From NCBI RefSeq assembly GCF_013817205.1, contig NZ_JACDDD010000004.1, forward strand, positions 1 through 64,000: a stretch of 64,000 nucleotides of DNA, in the 5' to 3' direction. Position numbers and translations under genes: made by a program. Positions 17,087-26,272 of the stretch are shown piece after piece. The stretch's first letter is position 1; each line of letters opens with the position of its first letter. The notes under the pieces were generated by a model. That model was not told the origin of the DNA. It made no database searches and saw nothing but the letters and a program-made list of their open reading frames with translations. The DNA is from Polaromonas sp. Lineage in GTDB: Bacteria > Pseudomonadota > Gammaproteobacteria > Burkholderiales > Burkholderiaceae_C.

Positions 17087-19597
17087 TCAGACGGTCTGGC
17101 TCTCAGGCGCCTGTTGCAGTTTGGCGATAAACGCCTCCAGCTCATCGATAGGCAGCGGCCTGCTGAACAGGTAGCCCTGAAAGCAGTGGCAGCCGTGGCG
17201 CGCCAGGAAGTTGCGCTGGGCCTCTGTTTCCACGCCCTCGGCCATCACACCCAGGCCAAGGCTCTGCGCCAGGCCGATGATGGTGCGGGCAATCGCTGCG
17301 TCGTTGGGGTCGGTCAGCACGTCCTTGACAAAGGCGCGGTCGATCTTGAGCTGGTCCAGCGGCAGGTACTTGAGGTAGGACAGCGCTGAGTAGCCGATGC
17401 CAAAGTCGTCGATGGACAGCGTCACGCCGGCGTCTTTCAAAATCCCCATCTTGGCAATCGTCACATCCATGTCGTTGGCCAGCAGGCTTTCAGTCAGCTC
17501 CAGCTTGAGCCGGTGGGCGCTGATGCCGGCGCTGGCGATGGCCGCCATCACCTGCTCGACAAATTCCGGATGCCGGAACTGGCGCACGCTGACATTGATG
17601 GCGATGCTGAATTTGCAGGTTTCCGGCCGCTGGGACCACAGGCCCAATTGGGCGCAGGCGGTGTCCAGCACCCACTTGCCCAGCGGCAGGATTAGCCCGC
17701 TTTCCTCAGCCTGGCCGATAAAGTCATTGGGCGCCACCAGGCCGCGTTGCGGATGGTTCCAGCGCAGCAGCGCCTCGACCCCAACCATGTTGCCCACTGA
17801 GCCAACCTGGGGCTGGTAGTACAAAACAAACTCGTTGTTGCGCAAGCCCTGGCGCAATTCCCTGGTCAGGGCGGCGTTGGCGGTGGCCACTGCCTGCATG
17901 CCGGGGTCAAAAAAGCAGATGGTGTTGCGGCCCGCTGCCTTGGCCTGGTACATCGCCAGGTCGGCCTGCTTGAGCAGCTCGCCCACGCTTTGCTGGTGCT
18001 GCGTCACCAGCGTGACGCCTATGCTGCAGGTGCCGTCGTACTCGTTGCCGGCCAGGTCGCAGGGCTCGCACAAAGTGGCCAGAATTTTCTGCGCCACGCC
18101 CCGGGCGCGCTCGCTGGCAGCCTCTCGGTCGTCGCCCAGATCGTCCAACAGCACCACGAATTCGTCCCCACCCAGCCGCGCCACGGTGTCACGCAGCCGC
18201 ACGCAGGAGCTCAACCGCTGCGCGACCTGTTGCAGCAACAGGTCGCCGACGGCATGGCCGCGCGTGTCGTTGAGAACCTTGAAGTTGTCCAGATCAATGA
18301 ACATCAGCGCGCCGGTTCGGTCAGGGTTGTCGGTGGGCAACAGGGCCTGGCGCAGGCTGTTCATCAGCAACTGGCGATTGGGCAACTGCGTGAGCGTGTC
18401 ATAAAACGCCAGGTGCTCGATCTCTTCCTCGGCGGCCTTGCGTGTGGTGATGTCGCGGGCCACGGCGACCCAGTGCGTGAGGCCCCGGCTGAAATAGTCG
18501 ACCGGCACGATATCCAGCTCCAGCCAGAACTGCTCGCCGTTTTTCTTGTAGTTGATCAACTCGGCGCGCACCGGCTCGGCCTGCTGCAGCGCCTTGCGGA
18601 TGCGGTCAAGCTCAACGCGCTGCGTTCGCTCGCCCTGCAGCAGGCGCGGCGTCTGGCCCATCACCTCGTCGCGTCTGTAGCCGGTGTGCCGCTCAAATGC
18701 ATCGTTGACAAACACAATGCGCGGTCCCGGGTCATCCACGGGGCCGGCCTCGGTGATCAGCACCAGGTCATTCAGCCGGGAAATGCTGGTTTGCAGAAGC
18801 AGCAATTGTTCCTGCGACTGGCGCCTTTCAGACACGTCGCGCAGGTACAGCGCCAGCCCGTCGTCAAACGGATAGACCCGCAGCTCCAGCCACTTGCCGG
18901 CGTTGGTGTAGAAAGCCTCGAACTCATGGTGGCTGGCATTGCCGAAGGCGGCGGTCAGGTTGTGCCGCAGTTGCGCGACGCCGTCGCTGTCCAGCGCTTC
19001 CCAGATCGGCAGGCCCAGCACCTCGGCGCCGGCTTTGCCGATCAGCTTTTCGCTTAGAGGATTCAGATAGGTCAGGCGGCCTTCACGGTCCACGGTGACA
19101 AAGGCGTCATGAATGCTGGCCAAGGTGGTGGCCAGCCGCATGGTCATGCTTAGTGCTTCCTGCTCAGCGCGTTTCTGGACCGTCAGGTCCCGGATCACGC
19201 CCGAAACCTGGACTACCGTGCCGTCGTGGTCCCGCACGACGTCGCCAAGTGCGCGTACCCACAGGCGCTGGCCGGCAGCGGTGACTATTTGTGCTTCTTC
19301 GTCAAAAGCTGTTCCGTTGTCCAGACAGGCTGACAGCACCGATCTCATGCGCATGCGCCAGTCAGGGGCAAAAATGTCAGAAAAATCCGCCCAGACTAGT
19401 GGCGGGGAGCCTTCCCTGCCGAGCAGCTTGGCCAGCGGTTCAGACCACACCAGCCCGCGTTGGGGCATCACCAGCACCCAGCTGCCGGCACATGCAGCGC
19501 GTTCAAGAAGCAACAGCAGCGCGGGTGACGGGCGAAGTCCGTCCTGGCCTGGTTTGAACAGCGTGTGCTGGCGCAGAGGAGGTAGGGGCGATGGCAT
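17087..19597 (-). CDS. PAS-GGDEF-EAL c-di-GMP turnover protein
   Basis: PAS repeats, RLGGDEFVVLL (GGDEF) and GVEALLRWNHPQRGLVAPNDFI (EAL-type ExLxR). Confidence 0.93.
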   Translation of the reverse strand: MPSPLPPLRQHTLFKPGQDGLRPSPALLLLLERAACAGSWVLVMPQRGLVWSEPLAKLLGREGSPPLVWADFSDIFAPDWRMRMRSVLSACLDNGTAFDEEAQIVTAAGQRLWVRALGDVVRDHDGTVVQVSGVIRDLTVQKRAEQEALSMTMRLATTLASIHDAFVTVDREGRLTYLNPLSEKLIGKAGAEVLGLPIWEALDSDGVAQLRHNLTAAFGNASHHEFEAFYTNAGKWLELRVYPFDDGLALYLRDVSERRQSQEQLLLLQTSISRLNDLVLITEAGPVDDPGPRIVFVNDAFERHTGYRRDEVMGQTPRLLQGERTQRVELDRIRKALQQAEPVRAELINYKKNGEQFWLELDIVPVDYFSRGLTHWVAVARDITTRKAAEEEIEHLAFYDTLTQLPNRQLLMNSLRQALLPTDNPDRTGALMFIDLDNFKVLNDTRGHAVGDLLLQQVAQRLSSCVRLRDTVARLGGDEFVVLLDDLGDDREAASERARGVAQKILATLCEPCDLAGNEYDGTCSIGVTLVTQHQQSVGELLKQADLAMYQAKAAGRNTICFFDPGMQAVATANAALTRELRQGLRNNEFVLYYQPQVGSVGNMVGVEALLRWNHPQRGLVAPNDFIGQAEESGLILPLGKWVLDTACAQLGLWSQRPETCKFSIAINVSVRQFRHPEFVEQVMAAIASAGISAHRLKLELTESLLANDMDVTIAKMGILKDAGVTLSIDDFGIGYSALSYLKYLPLDQLKIDRAFVKDVLTDPNDAAIARTIIGLAQSLGLGVMAEGVETEAQRNFLARHGCHCFQGYLFSRPLPIDELEAFIAKLQQAPESQTV

Positions 19598-19648
19598 GGC
19601 AGCACGGTAACACGGGCGCCTGCCCCTCGGCGCTGCCGGGATTGCTCG

Positions 19649-20110
19649 TCAGGGTGTCGGACGTTGGCTTCGTTCCTGGCCCAGCCAGACATGAAGCCGG
19701 TCAAGTGTGCGCACGCAATCGAGCACTGAGGCCTGTACCAGGCTGGCCGACAGGCTGGCCGAGTGGTAGGGGATGTCCGGCAGCTCACCGAGATGCTCGC
19801 CCACGGCATGAAGCAAGCGGGAGCGTACCGCATCAAACATCAAATCCCAGTCCGCGACAGTAACGCTCTGGTCATCATCGGGCGATGAAGCAACCGTCCA
19901 AGCGCAGGCCTGTCGCAGGCGCGCTGAGCTTGAAGCCATTGAGGGGGGTCGACCCGCTGGCCCCGCAGCGGGGGATGTGGGAGAGGAGCTCATGGAGCCT
20001 CTTTCATGGGTGCAGGCGTGGCTTGCAGAATTTGCCGCAGGTGCGTTTGACCAAGCGCCTTTGCTGTTTGTAAGGCCTGTGCGGACGTCCGTCCGTGCGT
20101 TATCGCACAT
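19649..20110 (-). CDS. hypothetical protein (true start may be an internal Met near 19993)
   Basis: Open frame with helical C-terminus DWDLMFDAVRSRLLHAVGEHLGELPDIPYHSASLSASLVQASVLDCVRTLDRLHVWL. Confidence 0.5.
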   Translation of the reverse strand: MCDNARTDVRTGLTNSKGAWSNAPAANSASHACTHERGSMSSSPTSPAAGPAGRPPSMASSSARLRQACAWTVASSPDDDQSVTVADWDLMFDAVRSRLLHAVGEHLGELPDIPYHSASLSASLVQASVLDCVRTLDRLHVWLGQERSQRPTP

Positions 20111-20193
20111 TGCCCGGCACTGCTGGCGTGCTCTTTAGGCGAAAGCGGAAATTCGGGTCAGCCGTGTCGGGCTTGCAACACTGGCGATGGCGT

Positions 20194-20886
20194 TCAGCCC
20201 AGCAACTCGTCGTAGGTTCGCCGGTCGGCCGCATAACAAGTGCAGGCCATTGCTTCCAGTCCGGTGCGGTTCAAAACCGTCAGTTCGCCGCGGCGGTATT
20301 CGATGAGACCGTCCTTTTGCATCTGGCTGGCAGCAGCGGTGACGCCGACACGCCGCATGCCCAGCATGTAGGCCAGAAACTCGTGCGTGACACGAAAGCT
20401 GTCCGAATGCGCCCGGTCCTGGCTCATCAGCAGCCAGCGTGCCAGGCGCTGATCGATCAGGTGAAAGCGCAGGCAGCCAGCTGAAGCGGCTTGCTGGGCC
20501 ATCAGCACATATAGGTAATGCTTGAGGTCACGCTGCAGCGCCGGACTGGCTGCGAGTGCGTGTGTAAAGAGGGCTGACTCCATGCGCCAGGCCGTTCCCT
20601 GGCCTTGTACGAGCGCGCGCCAAGGCGCCTGTTTGACGCCAAGTACAAGCTGCACGCCCAGCATGCCTTCGCGCCCCACCATTCCAACCTCGACGCCAGG
20701 CCTGTCTTCCACCAGGGTGACCAATGAAACATAGCCATCCGATGGAAAATACACATGGCGGATAGGCTGGCCGGGCTCGTAGAGGATGTCCGACAGCACG
20801 AGCTGCACGGGCTCACAGAGGGACAAAAAGCGCTTGCGATAACGCAAGGGAAGGCGCTCTATGAGGTGGTTTTCGACATGGGCCAT
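20194..20886 (-). CDS. Crp/Fnr family transcriptional regulator
   Basis: cNMP-like fold (IRHVYFPSDGYVSLVTLVEDRPGVEVGMVGREGMLGVQLVLG) and HTH (LAYMLGMRRVGVTAAASQMQKDGLIEYRRGELTVLN). Confidence 0.88.
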   Translation of the reverse strand: MAHVENHLIERLPLRYRKRFLSLCEPVQLVLSDILYEPGQPIRHVYFPSDGYVSLVTLVEDRPGVEVGMVGREGMLGVQLVLGVKQAPWRALVQGQGTAWRMESALFTHALAASPALQRDLKHYLYVLMAQQAASAGCLRFHLIDQRLARWLLMSQDRAHSDSFRVTHEFLAYMLGMRRVGVTAAASQMQKDGLIEYRRGELTVLNRTGLEAMACTCYAADRRTYDELLG

Positions 20887-21067
20887 TGAGGCTCTCCGGT
20901 GATGGGCGCACCCCTCGGGCGGGGAAGAGTTCGAGCCTGCCTGCTGTCGAATCAGGTCTGGTGCCGTGATGCTTTAGGCATGCAACACGGCACGAGTCGG
21001 TGCCCAGTATGCCCTTGGGGCTGCGGGTCCTTGTAGGTCAAGGCGCCCTACCCGCGACAGGACGCGT

Positions 21068-21784
21068 CTAACTGGCTTGCGTGCTCGGCAGCAGGCGGTC
21101 GTATTCGCGCTTGACCACCGCATAACATTCGCAGGTCCGCTCTTCCAGACCCAGCCGATCAATGACCGTGATGCGGCCGCGCGAATAACGGATCAGTCCC
21201 TGGTTTTGCAGTTTGATCGCGCTTTCGGTCACGCCTTCGCGGCGCACGCCCAGCATGTTGGCAATCAGCTCCTGGGTCATCACCAGTTCGTTGCCCTGCA
21301 GCCGGTCCAGGCTGATCAACAGCCAGCGGCACAACTGCTGGTCCAGCGAGTGGTGGCGATTGCAGGCAGCGGTTTGTGACATTTGCGTGATCAGGGCCTG
21401 GGTGTAAAGCAGCAGCAGGTGCAGCACCGGTGCGCGCTTGAATTCTTCCTTGATGGCTGCGGCAGGCATGCGAAAGCCGCAGCCTGCGCTTTGCACCACG
21501 CCGCGGCTGGGCGTGGATTCGCCGCCCATGAACAGCGAGATGCCGACCACGCCCTCGTGGCCAACCACCGCAATTTCGGCCGAAGCGCCGTTTTCCATCA
21601 CGTAGAGCAGCGAAACAATGGCGGTGGTCGGGAAGTAGACATGGCTGAGGGTGCTGCCAGACTCGTACACCACCATGCCCAGCGGCAGATCGACCGGCTC
21701 CAGCAGCGGTAGCCAGCGCTGCCACTCTGCGTCTGGCAATGCCGCCAGCAACTGGTTTTTTTTCGGGTCGGGGGAAACGGACAT
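21068..21784 (-). CDS. Crp/Fnr family transcriptional regulator
   Basis: Paralogue of the neighbouring gene: LSHVYFPTTAIVSLLYVMENGASAEIAVVGHEGVVGISLFMG; LIANMLGVRREGVTESAIKLQNQGLIRYSRGRITVID. Confidence 0.88.
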   Translation of the reverse strand: MSVSPDPKKNQLLAALPDAEWQRWLPLLEPVDLPLGMVVYESGSTLSHVYFPTTAIVSLLYVMENGASAEIAVVGHEGVVGISLFMGGESTPSRGVVQSAGCGFRMPAAAIKEEFKRAPVLHLLLLYTQALITQMSQTAACNRHHSLDQQLCRWLLISLDRLQGNELVMTQELIANMLGVRREGVTESAIKLQNQGLIRYSRGRITVIDRLGLEERTCECYAVVKREYDRLLPSTQAS

Positions 21785-22194
21785 CGACAGGGGGCTCCGA
21801 AGCGGGACTGATTTTTAGCGGCGCATCTGGAAGAGGCTGTGGCGCACCGGCCAGCTGTTAGTCTAGGACGCTTGGAGCATTTTGTATGTGCGATATCGAA
21901 CAAACCGATCAGCGGTATGTTGTTTTGGGGCAGGGTGAAAACCGCTTGCCCTGCTGCCGCTGCCGCCGGGCGCGAACATCGCACCTGTCTGTGTGTCAGC
22001 CGATGGCGCTAACGCTGCTTTGCGTGGGGTAGCGAACAGACGCTGTGTTGTTCCATAGGCAAGGTCCGGCAAGTCCAATGGGTCGTTGATCACATTGCCC
22101 GTCCGTAAACAAAGTGACCCAGGCGCCACCATTTGAGCGGGTGGCTGCGTATGGCGCTTCACCGCCCTATCGAACCGAGAGCAAGGCCGCAAGA

Positions 22195-22208
22195 GGCGGT
22201 GTCCTACA
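22195..22208 (+). promoter_or_regulatory. shared upstream motif GGCGGTGTCCTACA, copy 1
   Basis: Identical 14-mer about 110 bp upstream of the small ORF at 22319; recurs at 29236-29249. Confidence 0.4.
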
Positions 22209-22318
22209 GCGTGTAACGATGTTCCCCCCGCGCACTTTAGCGGTCGGCTTTTATATTTCCTACAACCTAAGACTTACCCGATTAACCCGATGACTCACAC
22301 TTGCAGGGGAATGACTTC

Positions 22319-22612
22319 ATGAATATTGCTCTCGACCAGCTTCAGAAATTTTCTGATATCGGCACGCTGAAACCGGCTATTCACTCGCTTTGCTCGCGTT
22401 ATGGCTCGGTGGCCCGGCTCGACATCCTGGCAGCCAGCCAGGCCGGCAAACGCCAGGCGCTGTGTTTTGTGCGCATGGACTCCGCAGAACAGGAGCGGCA
22501 GCTGATGACTGAGCTGGGCGTGGGCCGGTTTGCCGGCGACCTGGTCATGATTGTGGATATGGACACGCCGGGCTTTGTGCGGGCCGAAACTGCCGGGATG
22601 CAGCGAGCATGA
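22319..22612 (+). CDS. small conserved-looking protein of unknown function (paralogue of 29354-29646)
   Basis: MNIALDQLQKFSDIGTLKPAIHSLCSRYGSVARLDILAASQAGKRQALCFVRMDSAEQERQLMTELGVGRFAGDLVMIVDM; overlaps the next gene start. Confidence 0.8.
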   Translation: MNIALDQLQKFSDIGTLKPAIHSLCSRYGSVARLDILAASQAGKRQALCFVRMDSAEQERQLMTELGVGRFAGDLVMIVDMDTPGFVRAETAGMQRA

Positions 22613-23760
22613 GTGCGCTGCTCCCGCTGCGTGCAGGCGCCGTCGTGCACGACATTCTGCTGGTCTCGGGTACGCGCCCGGAAATCATCAAACTCGCGCC
22701 GGTGTACCACGCGCTGCGTGACGCGCCATGGGCCCGCGTATCTTGGTTGCACACCGGCCAGCACGGCGACATGGCGGACCAGATCCTCGCATGTTTTGAC
22801 GTGGTGCCCGATATCTCGCTCACGCGCGGGGGCGACAGCCTGCTGGACTTCAGTACCGGTTGCCGGCAACAGCTTGATGCCGTGATGCAGCAGCGTGCTT
22901 GGTCACTGGTGATGGTCCAGGGCGACACCGAAAGCGCCTTTCAGGGCGCGCTGGCAGCGTTTTACCACCGGGTACCGGTGGCTCACGTCGAGGCCGGCTT
23001 GCGTACTTACAACCTCGCCCGGCCCTTCCCGGAGGAAGGCCTGCGCCAAATGATCAGTCGGCTGGCGCGCTTTCACTTTGCGCCCACCCAGCGCTCCCGC
23101 GTGGCCCTACAAACGGAGGGCATTGCTGATGACTTCATCACCCTGACCGGCAACACCGTGATTGATGCCCAACAGTGGACCTGTGCCCACCGTGGCGTAC
23201 AGCGCAGCGTGCAGGGGCGAGGCCACCTGCTCGTGACGGTGCACCGCCGCGAAAACTGGGGCCATGATGTGCAGGAAATCTGCCATGCCATTGCCGACAT
23301 TGCGCGCCTGCAACCGGAGTTGCAGGTGCTTTTCCCCGTCCACCTCAACCCAGTCATTCAGGGGCCAGTCAATGACATCCTGGGCGGCATCAGCAACGTG
23401 ACGCTGACATCGCCGCTGGACTACACCGGCATGCAGCAGGCGCTGGCCGATGCGTGGATGGTATTGACGGACTCTGGTGGCCTGCAGGAAGAGGCCCCGA
23501 CCTTCGGCGTGCCAGTGCTGGTGTTGCGCGACGAAACCGAGCGCCCCGAGGCCATTGAAGCGGGCTGCGCCCTGCTCATAGGCGCCACCCGCAGCGCCAT
23601 CGTCAGCGAAGTCACCCGGCTCACGCAAGACAGCGCTGCATGGACACGGATGGCGCGGGCCGGCAACCCTTTCGGCGACGGCACAGCTTCCGCGCAGATC
23701 GTGGCCGCACTCCACCACAGTCTGGTCGGCGAGCCTGTGGCGCAGCCGGAACTGGCCTGA
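22609..23760 (+). CDS. wecB: UDP-N-acetylglucosamine 2-epimerase (non-hydrolysing), WecB family
   Basis: LLVSGTRPEIIKLAPVYHAL; HTGQHGDMADQIL; VQGDTESAFQGALAAFYHRVPVAHVEAGLRT; LTDSGGLQEEAPTFGVPVLVLRDETERPEAIEAG. Confidence 0.92.
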   Translation: MSALLPLRAGAVVHDILLVSGTRPEIIKLAPVYHALRDAPWARVSWLHTGQHGDMADQILACFDVVPDISLTRGGDSLLDFSTGCRQQLDAVMQQRAWSLVMVQGDTESAFQGALAAFYHRVPVAHVEAGLRTYNLARPFPEEGLRQMISRLARFHFAPTQRSRVALQTEGIADDFITLTGNTVIDAQQWTCAHRGVQRSVQGRGHLLVTVHRRENWGHDVQEICHAIADIARLQPELQVLFPVHLNPVIQGPVNDILGGISNVTLTSPLDYTGMQQALADAWMVLTDSGGLQEEAPTFGVPVLVLRDETERPEAIEAGCALLIGATRSAIVSEVTRLTQDSAAWTRMARAGNPFGDGTASAQIVAALHHSLVGEPVAQPELA

Positions 23761-23786
23761 TCGATCCTCTTACCGGAGCCCTGCCC

Positions 23787-25220
23787 ATGTTGCATTCTTC
23801 TTGCGGCCTTCCGGCCGCTGTCTCCGTTCCCGTCATCCGGCGGTCTGGCCGGGCACGCGTGGCGTACGCCATTGCGGCCGCCGCCTTCATCGGCGCTGGC
23901 CCGGCCCTGGCGCAAGCCCAGTTGACCGGTGCGCTGATTCCCTCGTTCAAGGACTACCCAGTCGCGGCCGTCATGACCTCGCTGCTGTTCCTGATCGTGG
24001 TGAGCATGATGGTTTACGGCGTGCGCCATTTCATGTTCACAATCAACCGGCTGACCGGCGTGCAGCGCCATCCGTATATCGACATCGCCGTGGCGCGTTG
24101 GCCCATGGTCACCGTATTCATTGCGGCGCACAACGAGGAAAAGGTCATCGCCGGGTGCATCGAGGCGCTTCTCAATACCGACTATCCAGCAGATCGGCTC
24201 AAAATCATCCCCGTCAATGATCGGTCAAAAGACGGCACCGGCGAGATCATCGACGGTTATGTGGCGCGTTTCCCTTCGCGCATGTCACCGTTTCACCGCA
24301 CCACCGGCAAGGCCGGGAAATCGGCTGCGCTGAAAGACGCCCTGCAATTCGCCGAAGGCGACATTGCGATTATTTTTGACGCGGACTACGTGCCCGGTCG
24401 CGGCTTGCTCAAGCAGCTGGTAGCGCCGTTTTTTGATCCTGAAATTGGCGCAGTGATGGGACGTGTGGTACCCGTCAATAGCGGTGCCAACCTGCTGACC
24501 CGCATGCTGGACCTGGAGCGCTCGGGCGGCTACCAGGTGGACCAGCAGGCGCGCATGAACATGAACCTGCTGCCGCAGTACGGCGGAACGGTCGGCGGGG
24601 TGCGCCTGTCGGCGGTAGAGGCGGTGGGCGGCTGGCACGACGATACGCTGGCCGAAGACACCGACATCACCTTCCGGCTCATGCTCAACGGCTGGAAGAC
24701 GGTGTATACCAACCGATCGGAATGTTATGAGGAAGTGCCCGAGGACTGGGGCGTGCGCATCAAGCAGGTGACGCGCTGGGCCAAGGGCCACAACCAGGTG
24801 ATGACGCGTTACTGGTGGAAATTTGCCACCAGCGCTTACCTCACGCCGGCGCAGCGCATTGACGGTTTGTTGCTGCTGTTCGTCTTCGTGATTCCGCTGG
24901 TCATGCTGGCTGGATGGTGCCTGGCGCTGGGCTTGTACTTCCTCAACGCGGGCTCTCTGCTGTCGTCGCTGATCCCCATTTTTGCGCTGATGATTTACGG
25001 AACGCTGGGTAATTTCGCCGCATTTTTTGAAATTGTGATCGCGGTGCTGATTGACGGCAATCGCCGGCGTCTCCGGTTGTTGCCTTTCAATATGCTGGGC
25101 TTTCTCGTCAGCCTGTTTGCCATTTCCGGTGCTGTCTGGAGCCTGCTGCTGGACCGAATTTTCGAACGTGAGATGGTCTGGGACAAGACCATTCGTTATC
25201 GCCCCAAGGCTGCCGAATAA
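23787..25220 (+). CDS. family 2 membrane glycosyltransferase
   Basis: PMVTVFIAAHNEEKVIAGCIEALLNTDYPADRLKIIPVNDRSKDGTGEII; IIFDADYVPG; ITRWAKGHNQV-like VTRWAKGHNQV; C-terminal TM helices. Confidence 0.9.
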   Translation: MLHSSCGLPAAVSVPVIRRSGRARVAYAIAAAAFIGAGPALAQAQLTGALIPSFKDYPVAAVMTSLLFLIVVSMMVYGVRHFMFTINRLTGVQRHPYIDIAVARWPMVTVFIAAHNEEKVIAGCIEALLNTDYPADRLKIIPVNDRSKDGTGEIIDGYVARFPSRMSPFHRTTGKAGKSAALKDALQFAEGDIAIIFDADYVPGRGLLKQLVAPFFDPEIGAVMGRVVPVNSGANLLTRMLDLERSGGYQVDQQARMNMNLLPQYGGTVGGVRLSAVEAVGGWHDDTLAEDTDITFRLMLNGWKTVYTNRSECYEEVPEDWGVRIKQVTRWAKGHNQVMTRYWWKFATSAYLTPAQRIDGLLLLFVFVIPLVMLAGWCLALGLYFLNAGSLLSSLIPIFALMIYGTLGNFAAFFEIVIAVLIDGNRRRLRLLPFNMLGFLVSLFAISGAVWSLLLDRIFEREMVWDKTIRYRPKAAE

Positions 25221-26272
25221 TGACTCAAGACTACATCACCTACGCTGCTTTTGTATCGATCTGTCTGCTGCTGCTGACGCTGCCGTTTGTGCCGGCGTTT
25301 AGGGAATGGCGGCAGCCCACTGACTTTGCGGCCTTGCCGATTTCGGCCAACTACACGACCGATATCGACCACTTTGCCCGGCGCCTGCACGCGGATGTTT
25401 CGGCCAGGCTGGGGCAGGGCGAGCCCACCGGGTATGAAGACTTCGAATTTGTCGGTGATCCAGACTGGTCGGCTGGGACCGAGCTGGATTGGGGCAAAGC
25501 GGACAAGCGGTTGATTGCACGCAGCAGCATTGCCAGCCCCTTGCCTATTCGCAGCGCGCAACCGGTTTACGTGCAGGGAAACCTGAGCGCCGGTGCTGAA
25601 TCAGTCTTTCCAGCGCTGTATGCCACGGGCGATATTGACCTGGGGGAACAAAGCACCGTCAACGACTGGGCGCACGCCGACGGCATCATGCGCATGGGGC
25701 CGCGCAGTGTAGCGCTCAGGCGGGTGTCCGCAGGCAGCGCCATCGAGCTCGGCAACGAGACATGGTTTGAACGTCTGCATGCGCCTGCCCTGCGTTTTGG
25801 CTCACATGCCAGCGACGGTTTGCCACCCCTCAGCGCGGAGCAGACGCCGGGCAGTTATGCCGATCTGCCGGGCGCCGTCCAGCAAACGCCGCTGCTTTTT
25901 CTGATCCGCGGAGACTGCGCGCTGCCGCCAGCCCGCATTTACAGTGGATCGCTGGTCGTGACGGGTTTTCTGACCGTCGGGGCGGGGACCACCGTCATCG
26001 GCGACGTCAAGGCGCGCGAAGGGGTGAGCATCGGCCATCGCGCCAGCGTGCAGGGCGCCGTGACGTGCGAAAAGCGCGTGTACGTTTACAAAGATGCCCG
26101 GGCCTGGGGGCCCGTGGTGTCGGAAAGCGACATCCTGATCGGGGCCAGCGCGCTGGTGGGCTTGCCTGATGTGCCGACCACCGTCACGGCCAGCAACATC
26201 ATCGTGGAAGACGGTGTGGTTGTGCACGGGACCGTGTGGGCGCGCGAAATCGGCATGGTGAAGCAGGCATGA
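25220..26272 (+). CDS. membrane-anchored polymer-forming (bactofilin/beta-helix-like) protein
   Basis: N-terminal TM, then beta-helix-like C-terminus (GSLVVTGFLTVGAGTTVIGDVKAREGVSIGHRASVQGAVTCEKRVYVYKDARAWGPVVSESDILIGASALVG). Confidence 0.65.
   Translation: MTQDYITYAAFVSICLLLLTLPFVPAFREWRQPTDFAALPISANYTTDIDHFARRLHADVSARLGQGEPTGYEDFEFVGDPDWSAGTELDWGKADKRLIARSSIASPLPIRSAQPVYVQGNLSAGAESVFPALYATGDIDLGEQSTVNDWAHADGIMRMGPRSVALRRVSAGSAIELGNETWFERLHAPALRFGSHASDGLPPLSAEQTPGSYADLPGAVQQTPLLFLIRGDCALPPARIYSGSLVVTGFLTVGAGTTVIGDVKAREGVSIGHRASVQGAVTCEKRVYVYKDARAWGPVVSESDILIGASALVGLPDVPTTVTASNIIVEDGVVVHGTVWAREIGMVKQA

Noticed and set aside
19930-19985. gaggggggtcgacccgctggccccgcagcgggg as a family 1 repeat
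   Set aside because: Local palindromes present, but it does not follow the family 1 order of blocks.
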